Positions 61,988 through 64,000 of a DNA stretch of 64,000 bases are shown in pieces (positions within the stretch are counted from its first letter, which is position 1; each line of letters begins with the position of its first letter). Position numbers and translations under genes: made by a program. Source of the stretch: Streptomyces aureus (GTDB lineage: Bacteria; Actinomycetota; Actinomycetes; Streptomycetales; Streptomycetaceae); the NCBI RefSeq assembly GCF_000725495.1, contig NZ_JNZD01000012.1, positions 133,893 through 197,892 on the forward strand. Direction: 5' to 3'. The notes under the pieces were generated by a model. The model did not search any database. It was not told the origin of the DNA and was given only the letters and a program-made list of their open reading frames with translations.

Positions 61988-62012
61988 CCCCCGAGCCCTG
62001 GCCCTGGCCCCC
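61988..62012 (-). other. Canonical G-quadruplex motif
   Basis: The minus strand reads GGGGG-CCA-GGG-CCA-GGG-CTC-GGGGG, four G-runs of three or more with 3-nt loops: an ideal parallel quadruplex. It lies 346 bp upstream of the sugar operon start. Confidence 0.8.
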
Positions 62013-62152
62013 ACCGAACTCCAGCGCCCACCTGGGCCGGCCACCCCGCAGCCCCGACTCGCTCTGCCCGCACCCTCGCCCGGACCCGGGGCCGGAACCG
62101 GGCCGAGCACCAGCCTTCTTTCGCCCCCTCCGCCCCTACCCTTCCCGTACCT

Positions 62153-62324
62153 GGGGCTCCGCCCCAGACCCCGCTCCTCAAACGCCGGAGGGGCTGAACT
62201 TTCCCCGCATCCGGAAGGCGGGCCGGGGGAAAGGCACCCCTTCCCCGCATCCGGAAGGCGGGCCGGGGGGAAGGCACCCCTGGGCTCCGCCCCGGACCCC
62301 ACTCCCCGCACGCCGGAGGGGCTG
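62153..62324. repeat. Dispersed-repeat pair flanking a 40-bp duplication
   Basis: GGGGCTCCGCCCC...CGCCGGAGGGGCTG occurs at 62153-62196 and, diverged, at 62281-62324. This element is, to my knowledge, abundant between Streptomyces genes. Between the two lie a pair of 40-bp direct units, 62201-62240 and 62241-62280, 39/40 identical. Confidence 0.8.
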
Positions 62325-62591
62325 GGGGTGTGGGGGCAGAGGAACCGAGCTTCCCTGGCCCACACCGGACCTTTCGCCGGCCGGGGCTGAACCGAGCCCG
62401 CGACAGTCAAGGGGGCAAACCAGTGGCGCGCCAGCCATGATGTGCCGGCAGTCAGGGATCCTGCGTGTACGAGTGGCGGCCGCAGTCGGCATACGGCGTG
62501 AGGGGCCGTGCCGGTACATCGATGCCCGTCGCCACTAACGTCCACATCTCCGTCCGACGGCGACGGGCTGATGCACCGGCACGGCCCCGAC

Positions 62592-62615
62592 CCGGTCCAC
62601 GATGCAGTGGACCGG
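62592..62615. terminator. Terminator of tRNA-Val copy 2
   Basis: CCGGTCCAC (62592-62600) pairs with GTGGACCGG (62607-62615) around GATGCA, 17 bp downstream of the minus-strand tRNA. No T-tract follows. Confidence 0.8.
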
Positions 62616-62631
62616 AGCCGTCTCCTCCGTG

Positions 62632-62703
62632 TGGGCGATACTGGGTTCGAACCAGTGACCTCTTCGGTGTGAACGAAGCGCTCTCCCGCTGAGCTAATCG
62701 CCC
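62632..62703 (-). tRNA. tRNA-Val (CAC), second copy
   Basis: 72 nt; identical to the copy at 51961-52032 except one D-loop base (AGCGGGA versus AGTGGGA). Anticodon CAC, same arms, no encoded CCA. Downstream DNA on the minus strand is unrelated, and the terminators differ. Confidence 0.97.
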
Positions 62704-62769
62704 GGGCGCAGGAAGAACATTACCCCATGTCACGGGGTGCCTTCGACCAGCCCGAACGGCCCGGACCCC

Positions 62770-63204
62770 TCACTCCGGGATGCTCCACGGCATGACGAAG
62801 CCGAACTTCCACAGGTACACCCCGACCAGCACCGCGACGATCACGAGCCCGACCGAGGTGAGGATGATGTTGCGGCGCCGCACCTTGGGATCGAGCGCCC
62901 GCTGCGTCGCCTCGGTGACCTTGCGCTTCGTCCAGCGAAGCACCAACTGCGCCCACACGAACTCGGTCGCCCAGATCGCCATGCCACCGAAGATCACCAA
63001 CCACCCCGGCCCCGGCAGCGGAAGCATGATCACACCCGCGACGACCACCGCGAGCCCGACGACGAAAACACCCACCTGCCAGCTCACATGCAGCGCCCGG
63101 CGGGCCTTGATGAATTGAGGCGCCCTCGAACCGAGCGCTCGCTCATTCTCCGCCCCGTCGCCCGCCGTGGCGACATCGCCCGTCTCGTCACTCCCCGTAT
63201 TCAT
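62770..63204 (-). CDS. PGPGW (TIGR02611) family membrane protein
   Basis: 144 aa from the ATG at 63202-63204. LPLPGPGW in the loop after the first helix and WATEFVWAQ are family hallmarks. Two or three membrane helices with the third near the C-terminus (IILTSVGLVIVAVLVGVYLW). Function unknown. It is divergent from ssgB, a conserved Streptomyces arrangement as I recall. Confidence 0.88.
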   Translation of the reverse strand: MNTGSDETGDVATAGDGAENERALGSRAPQFIKARRALHVSWQVGVFVVGLAVVVAGVIMLPLPGPGWLVIFGGMAIWATEFVWAQLVLRWTKRKVTEATQRALDPKVRRRNIILTSVGLVIVAVLVGVYLWKFGFVMPWSIPE

Positions 63205-63296
63205 ACGACCAAACCCTACCCGAGAGAAACCAGTCACCGGAATGGCCCTATCCGGAGAACGCACCCTCGGCCGGATGAGTTACATAAAGACATGCA

Positions 63297-63314
63297 AAAC
63301 CCTCAGAGGGGTTT
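63297..63314. promoter_or_regulatory. AT-rich upstream region and hairpin before ssgB
   Basis: AAACCCT (63297-63303) pairs with AGGGGTTT (63307-63314), one bulged G, loop CAG. It sits in an AT-richer tract (about 63280-63320), 82 bp before ssgB. Developmental promoters of this gene (sigma-H) are known in S. coelicolor; I cannot fix the hexamers here. Confidence 0.4.
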
Positions 63315-63395
63315 ACAACGGCACCGTAGGTGGCATGTCGATTTCGCCGACGTGCGAATCCCCGAGCGCACACTGAGCGAAAGGCCCTGGCGCTT

Positions 63396-63809
63396 ATGAA
63401 CACCACGGTCAGCTGCGAGCTGCACCTGCGCCTCGTTGTGTCGAGCGAGTCCTCACTGCCTGTACCCGCAGGACTGCGGTATGACACGGCCGATCCCTAT
63501 GCCGTGCACGCCACCTTCCACACCGGAGCCGAGGAAACCGTCGAGTGGGTGTTCGCCCGCGACCTCCTCGCCGAAGGCCTCCACCGGCCCACCGGCACCG
63601 GCGACGTCCGAGTCTGGCCGTCCCGGAGCCACGGCCAGGGCGTCGTATGCATCGCCCTGAGCTCCCCGGAAGGTGAAGCCCTGCTCGAAGCCCCTGCGAG
63701 GGCCCTGGAGTCATTCCTGAAGCGAACGGACGCAGCCGTGCCGCCCGGCACGGAACACCGGCACTTCGATCTCGACACGGAGCTCTCACACATCCTGGCC
63801 GAGAGCTGA
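63396..63809 (+). CDS. ssgB: Sporulation-specific cell division activator SsgB
   Basis: 137 aa from the ATG at 63396, the exact length of SsgB. MNTTVSCELHLRLVVSSESS and the rest match the near-invariant SsgB of streptomycetes. With SsgA it positions FtsZ rings for sporulation septation in aerial hyphae. Signals upstream are AT-rich compared with the rest of the window; a terminator follows. Its presence is strong evidence for a sporulating Streptomyces. Confidence 0.96.
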   Translation: MNTTVSCELHLRLVVSSESSLPVPAGLRYDTADPYAVHATFHTGAEETVEWVFARDLLAEGLHRPTGTGDVRVWPSRSHGQGVVCIALSSPEGEALLEAPARALESFLKRTDAAVPPGTEHRHFDLDTELSHILAES

Positions 63810-63887
63810 CGCGTCACGACAGAGCCGCCCGGCGCCGTCCACTCGGGGAGACGGCTCGGGCCTAGACAACCGCATAGGGAAGGCACC

Positions 63888-63925
63888 GGCGCCGACACCG
63901 CGAAGGGTTTCGCGGTGGCGGCGCC
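63888..63925. terminator. Terminator after ssgB
   Basis: 17-bp arms (63888-63904 and 63909-63925) with one mismatch and a GGGT loop, 79 bp after the ssgB stop. The final 70 bases are C/T-rich with no gene. Confidence 0.8.
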
Positions 63926-64000
63926 GCTGCACGTCCACACACCTCCGCCCATCCCAGCCACCCGCACCCCCACCCGCCCCCTCTCTCCCCTCTCCCCCAC

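Larger units (their letters stand above)
61703..62631. other. Long intergenic region between the sugar operon and tRNA-Val 2
   Basis: About 930 bp without a credible gene. It carries a G-quadruplex motif, a CACCGA(A/G)CTCCAGC direct repeat (about 61972 and 62011), two dispersed-repeat copies with a 40-bp duplication between them, and the tRNA terminator. It is strongly strand-biased, G-rich on the minus strand. Possible open frames here look like composition artefacts. Confidence 0.5.

Noticed and set aside
61733..62545. Minus-strand open frames across the long intergenic region
   Set aside because: They are Arg/Gly/Pro-rich with no family resemblance, cover tandem repeats and a quadruplex motif, and have no ribosome-binding site; typical chance frames in very GC-rich DNA.
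63311..63340. Sigma-H/SigB-type promoter GTTTAC...GGCATG for ssgB
   Set aside because: The -10 matches the GGGTAT consensus at only about half the positions; not strong enough to annotate.

Overview
The window looks like the chromosomal core of a Streptomyces species. The DNA is very GC-rich, GTG starts are common, most neighbours overlap as ATGA or GTGA, and genes such as ssgB and a bldD-like 3' end sit in a gene order that, from memory, matches the SCO1489-SCO1541 stretch of S. coelicolor. No plasmid, phage, IS element or CRISPR array is visible. Nearly all of it is housekeeping or conserved actinobacterial sequence, and the last 12 kb hold the more variable genes.

Layout. 0-13.6 kb: after the last codons of a probable bldD (+), a long minus-strand run reads DUF948 - DUF6167 - alaS - ruvX - mltG - aroE - aroC - aroK - aroB - proline-rich P-loop protein - M24 peptidase homologue - efp - nusB. 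It covers the shikimate pathway, peptidoglycan chain termination, alanyl-tRNA charging and translation/transcription factors. 13.7-20.8 kb: a STAND-type ATPase (+), stand-alone rpsD, rarA, a VKOR-like thiol oxidoreductase and an ABC-2 exporter. 20.9-28 kb: hisS with an MBL hydrolase, a membrane-anchored cyclophilin, a DUF349 protein and the bifunctional (p)ppGpp enzyme relA. 28-35.8 kb: apt with yajC-secD-secF, then ruvC-ruvA-ruvB and yebC. 35.8-41.3 kb: pdxS-pdxT, a LemA-like protein, and the phosphatidylinositol mannoside operon pgsA-patA-pimA. 41.5-49 kb: an EF-G-like GTPase with a degenerate G4 motif, an unknown membrane protein, a HIT hydrolase, a small potassium channel and thrS. The pgsA/patA/pimA, HIT and thrS neighbourhood resembles that of mycobacteria.

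49-64 kb: a two-gene unit (unknown protein plus a DUF4365 protein with a PD-(D/E)xK-like motif) lies divergent to a DEDDh exonuclease. Then come two nearly identical tRNA-Val(CAC) genes about 10.7 kb apart. They bracket an SRPBCC protein, a large multi-pass membrane protein and a five-gene carbohydrate operon (binding protein, two permeases, DUF624 protein, exo-rhamnogalacturonan lyase-like enzyme) preceded by LacI-type operators. The window ends with a PGPGW membrane protein and the sporulation gene ssgB.

The non-coding DNA is also informative: several long perfect hairpin terminators (two built into the last codons of genes), a 35-bp tandem array, a 39-bp duplication across the aroE stop codon, a 40-bp duplicated intergenic unit flanked by a Streptomyces-type dispersed repeat, a G-quadruplex motif, and a cluster of CGCTCCGTA-like sites before the STAND ATPase.
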